Program-made: the position numbers and the translations under genes
In this document: one piece after another, positions 16,438 to 25,338 of the stretch
How the letters are laid out: each line of letters opens with the position of its first letter
How positions within the stretch are numbered: the stretch's first letter is position 1
The notes under the pieces: model-generated
Databases searched by the model: none
Seen by the model: the letters and a program-made list of their open reading frames with translations, nothing else
Told to the model about the DNA's origin: nothing
Assembly: GCF_039523795.1 (NCBI RefSeq)
Contig: NZ_BAAAFZ010000046.1
Span: 1-64,000, forward strand
From: Craurococcus roseus
GTDB taxonomy: Bacteria; Pseudomonadota; Alphaproteobacteria; Acetobacterales; Acetobacteraceae
DNA: 64,000 bases
Direction of reading: 5' to 3'

Positions 16438-17219
16438 GCCTGCTCGTCGTCGATCGGCTCAACAAGCGCTTCGGCGGCGTTTCGGCCGCCAAGGACGTCT
16501 CGTTCTCGCTGGCAGCGGGCGAGTTGCTCGCCGTCATCGGCCCGAACGGGGCCGGCAAGTCCACCACCTTCGGCATGGTCGGGGGGCAGTTGGCGCCGGA
16601 CTCCGGGACGGTGGCGCTGGCGGGCGAGGCGATCACCGGGCTGCCGCCGCGGGAGATCTGGCGGAAGGGCGTCGGGCGGACCTTCCAGGTCGCGCAGACC
16701 TTCGTCTCGATGACGGTGGCCGAGAACGTGCAGATGGCGCTGGTGTCCCGCAACGGGCGCACCCGGAACCTCGTCGCGGACACGCGGGCGCTCCACCGCG
16801 AGGAGGCGCTGGCGCTGCTCGACGGCGTCGGGATGCGCGCCGACGCGGACCGGCCGGTGTCGGAGCTGGCCTATGGCGACGTGAAGCGCGTCGAACTCGC
16901 CATAGCGCTGGCCGCCGAGCCGAAGCTCCTGCTCATGGACGAGCCCACCGCCGGCATGGCCCCGAAGGAGCGCGCGGGCTTGATGGGGCTGGCGGCCCGC
17001 TTGGCCCGCGAGCGCGGGATCGGCGTGCTGTTCACGGAGCACGACATGGACGCGGTGTTCGCCCACGCGGACCGCATCCTGGTGCTGGTGCGGGGCGAGG
17101 TCATCGCGGCCGGGACGCCGGAGGAGGTGCGCGGCGACGAACGGGTGAAGCGGGTCTATCTCGGCGAAACCGGCGTCAAGGCGGCGCTGCGCGCCCGCAG
17201 GGAAGCGGTGGCGCCTTGA
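16434..17219 (+). CDS. ABC transporter ATP-binding protein, LivG-type
   Basis: A 261-residue ATPase. Walker A GPNGAGKS, signature region SELAYGDVKRVELAIAL, Walker B LLLMDEPTAGM and switch LFTEHDMD are in order. The LivG insertion GVGRTFQVAQTFVSMTV is present. Works with the fused permease and the next ATPase. GTG start within a 4-bp overlap with the permease stop. Confidence 0.92.
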   Translation: MSLLVVDRLNKRFGGVSAAKDVSFSLAAGELLAVIGPNGAGKSTTFGMVGGQLAPDSGTVALAGEAITGLPPREIWRKGVGRTFQVAQTFVSMTVAENVQMALVSRNGRTRNLVADTRALHREEALALLDGVGMRADADRPVSELAYGDVKRVELAIALAAEPKLLLMDEPTAGMAPKERAGLMGLAARLARERGIGVLFTEHDMDAVFAHADRILVLVRGEVIAAGTPEEVRGDERVKRVYLGETGVKAALRARREAVAP

Positions 17220-17941
17220 GCGCGGGGGGCGGTGCCGTCGTCCTGTCGGTGGAGGGCCTCCGCGCCGCCTACGGCCGGGCGCAGATCCTGTTCGGCGTGG
17301 ACCTCGCCTTGCGCCGGGGCGAGGTCGCGGCGCTGATGGGCCGCAACGGCGCCGGCAAGACCACGACGCTGAAGGCCGTCATGGGCCTCGTCCCCCCGAC
17401 GGGCGGCACGGTGGTGTTCGAGGGTCGGGACGTCACGGGGTGGGAGCCGTTCCGCATCGCCCGCCTGGGCCTCGGCTACGTGCCGGAGGAACGGCGCATC
17501 TTCACCGACCTGACCGTCTTCGAGAACCTGGAGGTGGGGCGCCGGCCCCTGGCCGACGGGCAGGCGCCGTGGACGCCGGAGCGGCTGTTCTCGATCTTCC
17601 CGAACCTCGCCGAAATGAGGGCGCGGCGCGCTTCGGCCATGTCTGGCGGCGAGCAGCAGATGCTGACCATCGCGCGCACCCTGATGGGCAACCCGCGTGC
17701 CGTGCTGCTGGACGAGCCCTCCGAGGGCTTGGCCCCGGTGATCGTGGAGCAGATGGCGGAGGCGGTGCTGCGGATGAAAGGGGAGGGCATCGCGGTGCTG
17801 CTGTCCGAGCAGAATCTGAGTTTCGCCTCCGCCGTAGCCGACCGGGCCTACGTGATCGAAAAGGGCGCGGTCCGCTACGAGGGCACGACCGCCGAGTTGG
17901 AGGTGCGGAGCGAGGTGCGGGAAGCGTACCTGACGGTCTGA
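17216..17941 (+). CDS. ABC transporter ATP-binding protein, LivF-type
   Basis: A 241-residue ATPase with Walker A GRNGAGKT, LSGGQ-type MSGGEQQM, Walker B VLLDEPSEGL and switch LLSEQN; GYVPEERRIFTDLTV is the LivF hallmark. The TTG at 17216 overlaps the preceding stop (TTGA) and is the only start that keeps the reading frame coupled; a GTG further in is a less likely alternative. Completes the second importer of the block. Confidence 0.9.
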   Translation: MSAGGGAVVLSVEGLRAAYGRAQILFGVDLALRRGEVAALMGRNGAGKTTTLKAVMGLVPPTGGTVVFEGRDVTGWEPFRIARLGLGYVPEERRIFTDLTVFENLEVGRRPLADGQAPWTPERLFSIFPNLAEMRARRASAMSGGEQQMLTIARTLMGNPRAVLLDEPSEGLAPVIVEQMAEAVLRMKGEGIAVLLSEQNLSFASAVADRAYVIEKGAVRYEGTTAELEVRSEVREAYLTV

Positions 17942-17982
17942 CGGCACCACCCTTGGCAAAGGGGCGGTTCCCGGGAAGACTG

Positions 17983-17998
17983 TTCGTTGGCGAACGAA
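17983..17998 (+). other. Small hairpin overlapping the hyuA ribosome site
   Basis: TTCGTT (17983-17988) pairs with AACGAA (17993-17998) around a 4-nt loop, ending next to the GAAAGGGG ribosome site of hyuA. It could dampen or regulate initiation at hyuA. Sequence-only inference. Confidence 0.35.
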
Positions 17999-18009
17999 AG
18001 GGGTCCTGC

Positions 18010-20049
18010 GTGCGGCGGCTGGCCGGCATCGACGTGGGCGGCACCTTCACCGACCTGATCCTGGCGGAGACGGGCGCGGATGGCGGCGTTTCCGTGCGGC
18101 TGGCGAAGGTGCCGACCACCGAGAACCAGGCCGACGGCGTGCTCGCGGCGGTGGAAGCGGCGGGGATCGATCCGGCCGGGCTAGACCTCGTCGTCCACGG
18201 CACCACCGCCACCACCAACGCGGTGCTGGAGCGCAAGACGGCGCGCGTCGGGCTCATCACCACAGAGGGGTTCCGGGACGTCCTGGAACTGGGCCGGCGC
18301 ACGCGGCCCAAGCCCTACGGGCTGTTCGGCTCCTTCGAGCCGCTGATCCCGCGCGAGCTGCGCCGCGAGGTGCCGGAGCGCGTCATGGCGGACGGGCGTG
18401 TGCGCACGCCCCTCGACGAGGGCGCGGTGCGGGCGGCGGCGCGGGCGCTGGTGGAGGCCGGGTGCGAGGCCCTCGTCATCCACTTCCTTCACGCCTACGC
18501 CAACCCCGAGCACGAGCTGCGCGCCGGCGCGATCGCTCGCGGGGTGTGGCCCAACGAGTACGTCACGCTCGGGCACGAGCTGCTGTCCGAGTTCCGCGAG
18601 TACGAGCGCGGCACCACCGCTTCGGTGAACGCCGCCGTGCAGCCGATCCTCGGCCGCTACCTGGGTCGCCTGCGGGAGGAGTTGCGCGCCAGGGGCTTCG
18701 CCAGGGACCTGCTGGTGATGAGCGGCAACGGCGGCATGGTGTCGGCGGCCCGCGCCGCGGAGGAGGCGGCGAAGACCGTCATGTCCGGCCCGGCCTCCGG
18801 GGTGATGGCGGCGGCGGCGACCTTGGCGCAATCGGGCCTCACGGACGCCATCACCTACGACATGGGCGGCACCTCCACCGACGTCGCGCTGATCGCGGGC
18901 GGCGTGCCGGAGGTCTCGGCCGAACTGACGCTGGACTACGGCCTGCCCATCCACCTGCCGATGGTGGACGTGCGGACGGTGGGCGCCGGCGGCGGCTCCA
19001 TCGCCAGCGTCAACCGGGCGGGCATGCTCCAGGTGGGTCCGGAGAGCGCGGGGTCGCAACCGGGGCCGATCGGCTACGGGCGGGGTGGCGAGCGCCCGAC
19101 CATCACCGACGCCAACCTCATCCTCGGGCGACTCGACCCGGGCCGCCTCACCGCCGTGCGCTCGGGCGTCGCGCTCGGCGACATACGCGCGGCCTTCGCG
19201 CGGGAGCTGGCGGGGCCGCTCGGGATGGGCGTCGAGGAAACGGCCGAAGCGGTGATACGGCTCGGCAACGTGCATATGACGGGGGCGATCCGCATGGTAT
19301 CGCTGTCGCGCGGCCACGACCCGCGCGGCTTCGTGCTGTTCGCCTTCGGCGGCGCGGGGCCGCTCCACGCGGTCGCGCTCGCCCGGGAGCTCGGCATCCC
19401 GGAAGTGGTGGTGCCGGCGCGGCCGGGCCTCACCAACGCGCTCGGCTGTCTGGTGGCGGATTTGCGCCAGGACCGGGTGAACACGCTCAACCGGCCGCTG
19501 GACTGGCTCGACATGGCGGAGGTGCAGGCGGTCCTCGAAGCGCAGCGGGACGGCGCGATCGACGCCATCGCCGCCGAGGGGACCGAGGTGGAGGGGGTGG
19601 CGGCGCTGCACGGGGCCGACATGCAGTTCCGCGGTCAAACCCACCTCATCCGCGTGCCGCTGCCGCGCACCGACGTGTCCAGGGAGGAAGTGCAGGCGCT
19701 GTTCGAGGCGGCGTACTTCAAGCGTTTCCAGGTGCGGTTGCCGGAGATCCGGGCCGTGGTCGTCAACCTCGTCACCTCCGCCATCGGGCGCCGCAAACCC
19801 TTCCCGCTCTCCTCGCTCCTCGACCGCTCGGCCCGCCGCGCCACCTTGGACGAGGCCCGCATCGGCCGGCGCCCCTTCTACGCCGAAGGGGGCTGGCGCG
19901 AGGCCACGGTGTACGCGCGGGACGCCTTGCCGGCCGAGGCGCGCATCGACGGGCCGGCGGTGGTCCAGCAGATGGACGCCACGACCGTCATCGAACCCGG
20001 CGCGGTCGCAATCGTGGACCACATCGGCAACTTGAGGATCAGGGCATGA
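18010..20049 (+). CDS. hyuA: Hydantoinase/oxoprolinase family protein, subunit A
   Basis: A 679-residue protein of the HyuA/5-oxoprolinase/acetone-carboxylase alpha family. The N-terminal ATP-binding part opens GIDVGGTFTDLIL; the ASKHA-type phosphate-binding stretch YDMGGTSTDVALI is at about residue 285. Members hydrolyse cyclic amides such as N-methylhydantoin or 5-oxoproline with ATP, together with HyuB. GTG 18010 is chosen because similarity begins at RRLAGIDVGG and GAAAGGGG lies about 6 bases ahead. The TGA overlaps the hyuB ATG. The true substrate is unknown; it may open a reduced lactam ring in this pathway. Confidence 0.92.
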   Translation: MRRLAGIDVGGTFTDLILAETGADGGVSVRLAKVPTTENQADGVLAAVEAAGIDPAGLDLVVHGTTATTNAVLERKTARVGLITTEGFRDVLELGRRTRPKPYGLFGSFEPLIPRELRREVPERVMADGRVRTPLDEGAVRAAARALVEAGCEALVIHFLHAYANPEHELRAGAIARGVWPNEYVTLGHELLSEFREYERGTTASVNAAVQPILGRYLGRLREELRARGFARDLLVMSGNGGMVSAARAAEEAAKTVMSGPASGVMAAAATLAQSGLTDAITYDMGGTSTDVALIAGGVPEVSAELTLDYGLPIHLPMVDVRTVGAGGGSIASVNRAGMLQVGPESAGSQPGPIGYGRGGERPTITDANLILGRLDPGRLTAVRSGVALGDIRAAFARELAGPLGMGVEETAEAVIRLGNVHMTGAIRMVSLSRGHDPRGFVLFAFGGAGPLHAVALARELGIPEVVVPARPGLTNALGCLVADLRQDRVNTLNRPLDWLDMAEVQAVLEAQRDGAIDAIAAEGTEVEGVAALHGADMQFRGQTHLIRVPLPRTDVSREEVQALFEAAYFKRFQVRLPEIRAVVVNLVTSAIGRRKPFPLSSLLDRSARRATLDEARIGRRPFYAEGGWREATVYARDALPAEARIDGPAVVQQMDATTVIEPGAVAIVDHIGNLRIRA

Positions 20050-21734
20050 GCGCGTTGGACGCCCTGACCCTCGCGGTGGTGCAGGCGGGCTTGCAGCAGG
20101 TCTGCAACGAGATGGATGTCGCCTTCTCGCGTTCGGCCTTCTCGCCCGTGATCGCCGAAGCGGACGACCGGTCGGACGGCATCTACGCGGCCGACACCGG
20201 CGCGCTCATCGCGCAGGGGGAATACGGCCTGCCGGTCTTCGTCGGCACCATGCAGCACTCCGCGGAGGAGCTGATCCGGCTCATCAAGGAGGGCGAGGCG
20301 GGCGCGCCGGAGCCGGGCGACATCTACGTCGTCAACGACCCGTACCTCGGCGGCACGCACCTGATGGACGTGCGCTTCGCCAAGCCCGTCTTCGTGGACG
20401 GGGAGCTGTTCTGCTGGCTCCAGAACACCGGGCACTGGCCGGACATCGGCGGCATGGTGCCAGGCGGCTTCTCGGCCCACGCGACGGAGGTGGAGCAGGA
20501 GGGCCTGCGCCTGCCGCCGGTGAAGCTGTTCAAGCGCGGGCAGATGGACCGCGAGATCTTCGCCATCATCTCCTCCAACATCCGCGTGGCGGACCAGCGC
20601 ATCGGCGACATCAAGGCGCAGGAGGCGGCGCTCATGGTGGGCGAGGCCCAGCTCATGGACCTCGTCGCCAAGCACGGGCGCGCCACGTTGGAGGAGGCGA
20701 TCGCAGAGATCCGGGCGCGCTCGGCCGAGCGGATGAGCGCGGAGATACGGCGCATCCCGGACGGCGTCTACCGCAGCGAAGCCTTCGTCGATTCGGACGG
20801 CGTGGTGGACGAGCCGCTCAGGATCGCGCTTGCCGTCACCAAGGCGGGCGACGGCCTCCTCTTCGACTTCTCCGGCTCGTCGCCGCCCTGCCGCGGGCCG
20901 ATGAACTCGGTGATCGCCACCACCCGCTCGGCGGTCTATCTGGCGGTCAAGCACGTCTTCCCCGACGTGCCGATCAACGCCGGCACCTTCGAGCCGCTCA
21001 CGGTGCTCCGCCCCGAGGGCACCTTCCTCGATGCGCGCTACCCGCGCCCCGTCTCCGGCTGCGCGGCGGAGGTGAGCCAGCGCATCGCCGAAGCCGTGTT
21101 CCTGGCGCTGGTCCAAGCGATCCCTAACCGGGTGACGGCGGCGCCGGCAGGCACCTCGGGCAACTTCGCGCTCGGCGGCTTCGACCCGGTGAAGGGGGCA
21201 GGGTACGTGATGTACCAGATCACCGGCGGCGGCTACGGCGGCAACGCGGAGCACGACGGGCTGACCAACGGCTGCTCGACCATCGGCATCTCGAAGACCG
21301 CGCCCGTGGAGGTCATGGAGCAGTACTACCCCGTGCTGTTCCGCCGCTTCGCGCTGCGCGAGGGCTCGGGCGGCGCGGGCGAGCACCGGGGCGGGTTCGG
21401 CGTGCATTACGAGGTGGAACTGCTGCGCGGCGAGGCGCGGGCTTCCTTCGTGATGGACCACGGGCGTTTCGGCCCGCCCGGCGTGCTGGGCGGCCGCGAC
21501 GGGGCGCCGAACGTGGTGCGGATACACCGGGGCGGCGAGAGCTTCACCCCGCTGCATCTTTCCAAGGACCAGGACATCGCCATCCGGCCCGGCGACCGCG
21601 TCGAGGTGATGACGCCGGGCGGCGGCGGCTACGGCGACCCGGCGCGCCGCGACCCGGCCCTCATCCGCCGCGACGTCCGGCGGGGCTACTACACGCCAGA
21701 GCAGGCCGAGGCCTTGTGGGGCAGGAGCGGCTGA
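20046..21734 (+). CDS. hyuB: Hydantoinase/oxoprolinase family protein, subunit B
   Basis: A 562-residue partner of HyuA. Diagnostic stretches are PGDIYVVNDPYLGGTHLMDV, SGCAAEVSQRI, GTSGNFALGG and the glycine-rich C-terminal TPGGGGYGDPARRDP. The HyuAB complex couples ATP hydrolysis to opening of a cyclic amide or imide. Length is normal for the family. It starts within the 4-bp overlap with hyuA, and its last base overlaps the next start. Confidence 0.93.
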   Translation: MSALDALTLAVVQAGLQQVCNEMDVAFSRSAFSPVIAEADDRSDGIYAADTGALIAQGEYGLPVFVGTMQHSAEELIRLIKEGEAGAPEPGDIYVVNDPYLGGTHLMDVRFAKPVFVDGELFCWLQNTGHWPDIGGMVPGGFSAHATEVEQEGLRLPPVKLFKRGQMDREIFAIISSNIRVADQRIGDIKAQEAALMVGEAQLMDLVAKHGRATLEEAIAEIRARSAERMSAEIRRIPDGVYRSEAFVDSDGVVDEPLRIALAVTKAGDGLLFDFSGSSPPCRGPMNSVIATTRSAVYLAVKHVFPDVPINAGTFEPLTVLRPEGTFLDARYPRPVSGCAAEVSQRIAEAVFLALVQAIPNRVTAAPAGTSGNFALGGFDPVKGAGYVMYQITGGGYGGNAEHDGLTNGCSTIGISKTAPVEVMEQYYPVLFRRFALREGSGGAGEHRGGFGVHYEVELLRGEARASFVMDHGRFGPPGVLGGRDGAPNVVRIHRGGESFTPLHLSKDQDIAIRPGDRVEVMTPGGGGYGDPARRDPALIRRDVRRGYYTPEQAEALWGRSG

Positions 21735-22597
21735 TGCGCTATTTCCGGCCGGCCACGCTCACGGAAGCGCTCGACATCCGCCGCAGCGAGGACGTGGCCA
21801 TCATCGCCGGCGGCACCGACATCTATCCCGCGCACGCCACCCGCCGCGCCTGGGGCGACCCTGGCCACAAGGACCTGCTCGACATCTCCGGCATCGCCGA
21901 GCTGCGCGGCATCGAGGACCGGGGCGACCACGTCCGCATCGGCGCGCTGGCGGCCTGGACCGATCTGGTCCGCGCCGACCGCCTGCCGCCGCTGTTCGAC
22001 GGCATGAAGGAGGCGGCGCGCCAAATCGGCGGGATGCAGGTGCAGAACCGCGGCACGGTCGTCGGCAACGCCTGCACCGCCTCGCCCGCGGGCGACGGAA
22101 TCCCGAACCTGCTGGCGCTCGACGCCGTTTTCGAGATCGCGGGCCAGGAGCCGTTCCGCGTGCCGGCGAGCGCTTTTTTCACCGGCTACCGCGCGACGGC
22201 TTGCGCCCCGCGGTGCATCGTGACCGGCATCCTGGTGCCGAAGCTGGGCGGCCGCGGGCGCTTCGTGAAGCTCGGCGCCCGGCGTCACCTCGTGATCTCG
22301 ATCGCCATGGTCGCGGCCGTCGTCGAGGCCGATGGCGCCGGCCGCATCGTGGCGGCCAGGGTCGCGGTGGGCGCCTGTTCCGCGGTCGCGCGGCGCCTTC
22401 CCGAGCTTGAAGCGGAGCTCGCGGGCGTCCCGGTCGCGGACGCCGCCCGCTTGGCCGAGCCCCGGCATCTGGCGGGGCTTTCGCCGATCGACGACGTGCG
22501 GGCCAGCGCCGCCTACCGGATGACGGCGGCGCGGGCGCTCGTGGCCGATTGCCTGGCCGGCTTCGCCCATCCCGCCGCCCAGCGGAGGGCCGCTTGA
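21734..22597 (+). CDS. Molybdenum hydroxylase FAD subunit (CoxM/HcrB/NdhF-like)
   Basis: A 287-residue FAD-binding subunit of the xanthine-oxidase family. IIAGGTDIYPAH is the first FAD-binding loop, and QIGGMQVQNRGTVVGNACTASPAGD is the second (TxGGNxG-type) loop; a CO-dehydrogenase flavoprotein C-terminal domain follows. It passes electrons from the Fe-S clusters of the next gene's product to an acceptor. ATG 21734 overlaps the hyuB stop by one base and has GGAG upstream (21723-21726). No partner for insertion of sulfurated cofactor (XdhC) is in the block. Confidence 0.92.
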   Translation: MRYFRPATLTEALDIRRSEDVAIIAGGTDIYPAHATRRAWGDPGHKDLLDISGIAELRGIEDRGDHVRIGALAAWTDLVRADRLPPLFDGMKEAARQIGGMQVQNRGTVVGNACTASPAGDGIPNLLALDAVFEIAGQEPFRVPASAFFTGYRATACAPRCIVTGILVPKLGGRGRFVKLGARRHLVISIAMVAAVVEADGAGRIVAARVAVGACSAVARRLPELEAELAGVPVADAARLAEPRHLAGLSPIDDVRASAAYRMTAARALVADCLAGFAHPAAQRRAA

Positions 22598-25338
22598 CGG
22601 CCGGGACCTTCACCTTCGTCGTCAACGGCGAGGGCCGCACGGTGCAGGCGCTGCCCTTCGCCTCGCTCGCCGACACCCTGCGCGAGCGCCTCGGCCTGAC
22701 GGGCACCAAGGTCGGCTGCGAGGCGGGCGATTGCGGCGCCTGCACCGTGCTCCTCGACGGGGAGCAGGTCTGCGCCTGCTTGGTGCCGACGGCACAGGCG
22801 GAGGGCCGCGCCGTCACCACCATCGAGGGCTCTTCGGCGCTGGTGGAACGCCTGCGCGACGCGTTCCTCGCCCACGGCGCCGCCCAATGCGGCATCTGCA
22901 CCCCCGGCATGATCATGGCCGCGGCCGACGCGCTGGCCCGCGACCCGCAGGCCGGCCGCGCCGCCGTGGAGGACGCGCTCGGCGGCGTGCTGTGCCGCTG
23001 CACGGGGTACGCGAAGATCGTGGAAGCGGTGATGGACGTGGCGCGCGGCGCCAACGCCCTCGTCCCCGCCGCGCCCGTTCCCGGCGGGGCGGTGGGCGCG
23101 CGCATCGCGCGCGTGGACGGGCGGCCGAAGGTGGACGGGACGGACCGGTTCGGCGCCGACCACCAACCGCCGGACGCCTTGTGGCTCCGCTTGGTCCGTT
23201 CGCCCCACGCGAGCGCGCGCTTCGCAATCGGCGACCTCGCGCCCGTGCTGGCCCGCCACCCCGGGCTGGCGCGCATCCTGACCGCTGGGGATGTCCCTGG
23301 CGCGAACTCTTTCGGCGTCTTCCCCGACACCAAGGATCAACCGGTGCTCGCGGACGGGGTCGTCCGGATGCGCGGCGACCCCGTGGCCGCCCTCATCGGC
23401 AGCCGCGACGCCGTGGAGGGCGTTCCCGATGCCGACCTGCCCGTAGCCTACGAGGTCTTGCCGGCGCTTTCCGGCCTGGCGGCGGCCCTGGCCGGAGGCG
23501 CGCCGGCCGTCCACGCCGGCATCCCGGATAACGTGCTGACGCGTGGCAACCTGGAGCGCGGCGACGTCGCGGAGGGCCACGCCCGTGCCGCCTCCACCGC
23601 GTCCGGCGCCTTCAGGACGTCCTTCGTCGAGCACGCTTACATAGAGCCCGAAGCGGGCTTCGCCCGGCGCGTGGGCGACCGAATCGAAGTGACCGCCTGC
23701 ACGCAAGCCCCGGTGATGGACCAGGAGGAGGTCGCGCGGGTGCTCGGGCTGCCCATGGAAGCGGTGCGGATCGTCCCCACTGCTTGCGGCGGCGGCTTTG
23801 GCGGCAAGCTCGACGTTTCGGTGCAGCCGATCCTCGCGGTGGGCGCTTGGGTGACGGGACGTCCAGTGCGCGTCGTGTACTCGCGTACCGAGAGCATGGT
23901 GTCCTCCACGAAGCGCCACCCGGCCTCCATCCGCGCGCGCATGTCGGCGGACGCGGGAGGCCGCTTCACAGCCTTCGAGATGGACGCCGATTTCAACACC
24001 GGCGCTTACGCCTCCTGGGGGCCGACGGTGGCGAACCGCGTCCCGGTCCACGCCACCGGCCCCTACAAGGTCCCGCACGTCAGGAACCGCACCCGCGCCG
24101 TCCACACCAACGACCCGACCGCGGGTGCCTTCCGCGGCTTCGGCGTGCCGCAAGCGGCGATCGCGGGCGAGGCGCTGGTGGACGACCTCGCCGCGGCGCT
24201 CGGGATCGACCGTTGGACCATCCGGCGCCGCAACGCGCTCGGCCGGGGCGACGAAACGCCGTCCGGGCAGGTCTTGCGCGCCTCGGCCGGCCTGCCCGAA
24301 TGCCTGGACGCGGTGCGGGAAGACTTCTTCGCCCTGGTGGCCCAGGCCGAGGCGGCCAACGCCCGGGGCCCGCGGGTGAAGCGCGGCGTCGGCATCGCCT
24401 GCATGTGGTACGGCTGCGGCAACACCTCGCTGCCCAATCCGTCCCGCATGCGGATCGCGCTCTCGGCCGAGGGCGGACTCACCTTCTTCAACGGCGCCGT
24501 GGACATAGGCCAGGGCTCGACCACGGTGCTGCTCCAGATCGCGGCGGACGCGCTGGGCCTGCCGCCGGACCGGTTCCGCAGCGTCGTCGGCGACACCGAC
24601 ATGACCCTCGACGCCGGCAAGACCTCCGCCTCGCGCCAGACCTTCGTGTCGGGCAACGCCGCGCGGCTCGCGGGCGAGGACCTGCGCCGCCGCGTCCTCG
24701 CGCTCGCCAACGCCGGGCCGGACGCCCGCCTTTCCCTGGACGGCGCGCGGCTCCGCATCGAGGACGGGCCGGCGAGCCGCGTCGTAGACCTGGCGTCGCT
24801 CGCCCCGGACGACACCGGCGCCGTGCTCGCCGGCGAGGGCCGCTACGACCCGCCGACCACCGCGCTCGACGCCAAGGGGCAGGGCGTCCCCTACGCGACC
24901 TACGGCTTCGCCGCCCAGGTCGCGGAAGTGGAGGTGGACACCGTCCTCGGCACGGTGAAGGTCCGCCGTGTCGTGGCCGCGCACGACGTCGGGCGCGCGG
25001 TGAACCCGACGCTGGTCGAAGGCCAGATCCACGGCGGCATAGCGCAGGGCCTGGGCTTGGCGCTGATGGAGGAGTACGTGCCCGGCCGCACGGAGAACCT
25101 GCACGACTACCTGATCCCCACCGTCGGCGACATGCCCGAGATCGCCGTGAAGCTGATCGAGGACCGCGAGCCGGAGGGGCCGTTCGGCGCCAAGGGCGTC
25201 GGCGAACCCGCGCTGGTCGCCACCGCGCCCGCCATCCTCGGCGCGATCCGCCACGCCACGGGCGTGCGCGTCACCCGCGTCCCCGTGCTGCCGCACCGGC
25301 TGCACGAAGCGCTCCAGACGCGGGTGGCGGCGGAATGA
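22594..25338 (+). CDS. Molybdenum hydroxylase, fused [2Fe-2S] and molybdopterin subunits
   Basis: A 914-residue fusion. Residues 1-160 are the small subunit with two [2Fe-2S] clusters: C42, C47, C50, C62, then C99, C102, C134, C136. Residues about 175-914 are the molybdopterin large subunit, with GGGFGGK and QGSTTVLLQIAADAL, GAFRGFGVPQ and near the end PEGPFGAKGVGEPAL, which contains the conserved catalytic Glu. Such enzymes insert a water-derived OH next to a ring nitrogen (for example nicotinate to 6-hydroxynicotinate). TTG start at 22594 within a 4-bp overlap, with GGAGG about 5 bases upstream. Confidence 0.92.
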   Translation: MTAGTFTFVVNGEGRTVQALPFASLADTLRERLGLTGTKVGCEAGDCGACTVLLDGEQVCACLVPTAQAEGRAVTTIEGSSALVERLRDAFLAHGAAQCGICTPGMIMAAADALARDPQAGRAAVEDALGGVLCRCTGYAKIVEAVMDVARGANALVPAAPVPGGAVGARIARVDGRPKVDGTDRFGADHQPPDALWLRLVRSPHASARFAIGDLAPVLARHPGLARILTAGDVPGANSFGVFPDTKDQPVLADGVVRMRGDPVAALIGSRDAVEGVPDADLPVAYEVLPALSGLAAALAGGAPAVHAGIPDNVLTRGNLERGDVAEGHARAASTASGAFRTSFVEHAYIEPEAGFARRVGDRIEVTACTQAPVMDQEEVARVLGLPMEAVRIVPTACGGGFGGKLDVSVQPILAVGAWVTGRPVRVVYSRTESMVSSTKRHPASIRARMSADAGGRFTAFEMDADFNTGAYASWGPTVANRVPVHATGPYKVPHVRNRTRAVHTNDPTAGAFRGFGVPQAAIAGEALVDDLAAALGIDRWTIRRRNALGRGDETPSGQVLRASAGLPECLDAVREDFFALVAQAEAANARGPRVKRGVGIACMWYGCGNTSLPNPSRMRIALSAEGGLTFFNGAVDIGQGSTTVLLQIAADALGLPPDRFRSVVGDTDMTLDAGKTSASRQTFVSGNAARLAGEDLRRRVLALANAGPDARLSLDGARLRIEDGPASRVVDLASLAPDDTGAVLAGEGRYDPPTTALDAKGQGVPYATYGFAAQVAEVEVDTVLGTVKVRRVVAAHDVGRAVNPTLVEGQIHGGIAQGLGLALMEEYVPGRTENLHDYLIPTVGDMPEIAVKLIEDREPEGPFGAKGVGEPALVATAPAILGAIRHATGVRVTRVPVLPHRLHEALQTRVAAE

